Positions 6,638 through 7,346 of a stretch of 7,346 nucleotides of DNA are shown here, piece by piece; the first letter of the stretch is position 1, and each line of letters begins with the position of its first letter. The position numbers and the translations under genes were made by a program. The notes under the pieces are model-generated. The model ran no database searches, was not told the origin of the DNA, and saw only the letters and a list, made by a program, of their open reading frames with translations. Source of the DNA: Actinomycetales bacterium. GTDB taxonomy: Bacteria > Actinomycetota > Actinomycetes > Actinomycetales > Dermabacteraceae. Where the stretch lies: the NCBI GenBank assembly GCA_012799425.1, contig JAAZLF010000496.1, positions 1-7,346 on the forward strand. The letters run 5' to 3'.

Positions 6638-6643
6638 TAGGGT
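6638..6643 (+). promoter_or_regulatory. Candidate -10 element giving a leaderless TauE/SafE mRNA
   Basis: TAGGGT fits the TAnnnT form and ends eight bases before the GTG at 6652, so transcription could begin at or one base before the start codon. No ribosome binding site is visible in the eight bases between. No convincing -35 hexamer is present at the usual spacing. Confidence 0.33.
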
Positions 6644-6651
6644 CGACGCTC

Positions 6652-7346
6652 GTGGAACCTCTCTCGCTGACCGTCCTGCTCGCCATGGGCACCCTCGCCG
6701 GTGCTATCAACGCCGCGGTCGGCTCCGGCTCCCTGCTCACGCTCCCGGTGCTGCTGGCGCTGGGCATCCCGCCCGGTGTCGCGGTGCGCACCAACACCAT
6801 CGGGATCCTCTTCTCGACCATCGGCTCCACCTACGGGTATCGCCGAGAGCTCGCCCAGGAGAAGGGGAACCTCGCTCCGCTGGTGATCGTCACCGCGCTG
6901 TGCGCCACGCTCGGGGCGCTGCTGCTGCTGGTCTCACCGGCTCGGGCACTCGACGTGGTGGTCCCGGTGCTGATCGTGGTCGCCCTCGCGATGGTGCTCT
7001 TCCAGAAACGCCTGACCGCGCTGATCCGTGATGGGCGTGAGCGTCGCAGCGCGGGCCGGCAGGGGGCCGTCCCGCAGCAGGGCCTGAGCGCAGAGGTCGC
7101 CCGCAGCCCCTACCGAGGGCCGGGCCTGATCGCCGCGATGGGCGGAGCCTCCGTCTACGGCGGGTACTTCACCGCCGCGCAGGGCATCCTGTATCTCGGG
7201 GTGCTGGGCGCGACCACCGGTCGCTCCATGGGTGCGGTCAACAGCGTCAAGAATCTGGCGAGTCTGGTGGTGAACCTGGCCGCCGCCATCGTCTACGTCG
7301 TCGCCTATTTCGCGCTCGGCGCCGAGGTCATCTGGGTCGCCACCGC
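6652..7346 (+). CDS. TauE/SafE-family membrane permease, N-terminal part (runs off the window)
   Basis: The reading frame from GTG at 6652 stays open to the last base, giving 231 residues of a polytopic membrane protein. Hydrophobic segments lie at about 4-35, 44-60, 74-95, 101-117, 156-188 and 198-225, with a hydrophilic Arg/Gln-rich loop at about 118-155 separating two halves. This two-repeat layout, the GTLAGAINAAVGSGSLLTLP opening and the later SMGAVNSVKNLAS block match the TauE/SafE (DUF81) family, thought to export sulfite, sulfoacetate or other small anions; the substrate here is unknown. A TGA in frame at 6628 leaves GTG 6652 as the first usable start. The next ATG, at 6685, would cut into the first membrane segment. 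The C-terminal end lies outside the window. Another frame here (from 6585) is Arg-rich and is not the gene. Confidence 0.88.
   Translation, partial: MEPLSLTVLLAMGTLAGAINAAVGSGSLLTLPVLLALGIPPGVAVRTNTIGILFSTIGSTYGYRRELAQEKGNLAPLVIVTALCATLGALLLLVSPARALDVVVPVLIVVALAMVLFQKRLTALIRDGRERRSAGRQGAVPQQGLSAEVARSPYRGPGLIAAMGGASVYGGYFTAAQGILYLGVLGATTGRSMGAVNSVKNLASLVVNLAAAIVYVVAYFALGAEVIWVAT

Noticed and set aside
6585..7031. Frame starting at ATG 6585 that overlaps the DUF488 stop codon
   Set aside because: The overlap suggests translational coupling, but the product is Arg/Pro/Gly-rich and soluble, while the frame from GTG 6652 encodes a clear TauE/SafE membrane protein over the same DNA.

Overview
The window is very GC-rich, densely packed chromosomal DNA. 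Codons end mostly in G or C, so long open frames also appear on the opposite strand of real genes. The base composition, the protein types and several start codons with no Shine-Dalgarno sequence all point to a high-GC actinobacterium. A Micrococcales member such as Brachybacterium or a relative is my guess, but no marker gene here proves it. I see no mobile element, CRISPR array, tRNA, rRNA or obviously foreign segment.

Layout: (a) 6-2477, minus strand, a complete phosphoketolase (xfp). (b) 2478-2720, a divergent control region with a candidate promoter in each direction and several dyads. (c) 2721-3437, plus strand, a secreted lipoprotein with two PepSY-like repeats. (d) 3438-4610, minus strand, a metal-dependent amidohydrolase; its stop codon abuts that of the lipoprotein gene inside one TGATCA palindrome. 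(e) 4611-4695, a short divergent promoter region. (f) 4696-5574, plus strand, a polyphosphate kinase of the PPK2 family. (g) 5634-6131, plus strand, thiol peroxidase (tpx), followed by a good hairpin terminator. (h) 6208-6588, plus strand, a DUF488/YeaO-like protein with a strong ribosome binding site. (i) 6652 to the window edge, plus strand, the first 231 residues of a TauE/SafE-type membrane permease that starts with GTG and runs off the end.

The genes look like independent housekeeping and stress units, not one operon. Xfp makes acetyl phosphate from sugar phosphates, PPK2 moves phosphate from polyphosphate to nucleotides, Tpx removes peroxides, and the permease probably exports a small sulfur-containing or organic anion. 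Phosphate and energy economy is a loose common theme, but the sequence does not show that the genes act together.

The most notable signals are regulatory. Four genes (amidohydrolase, ppk2, tpx, TauE/SafE) have -10-like hexamers 6-8 bases before the start codon and no convincing ribosome binding site, which fits leaderless mRNAs. A 22-bp dyad lies in the predicted xfp leader. I found no clear new multi-gene system.
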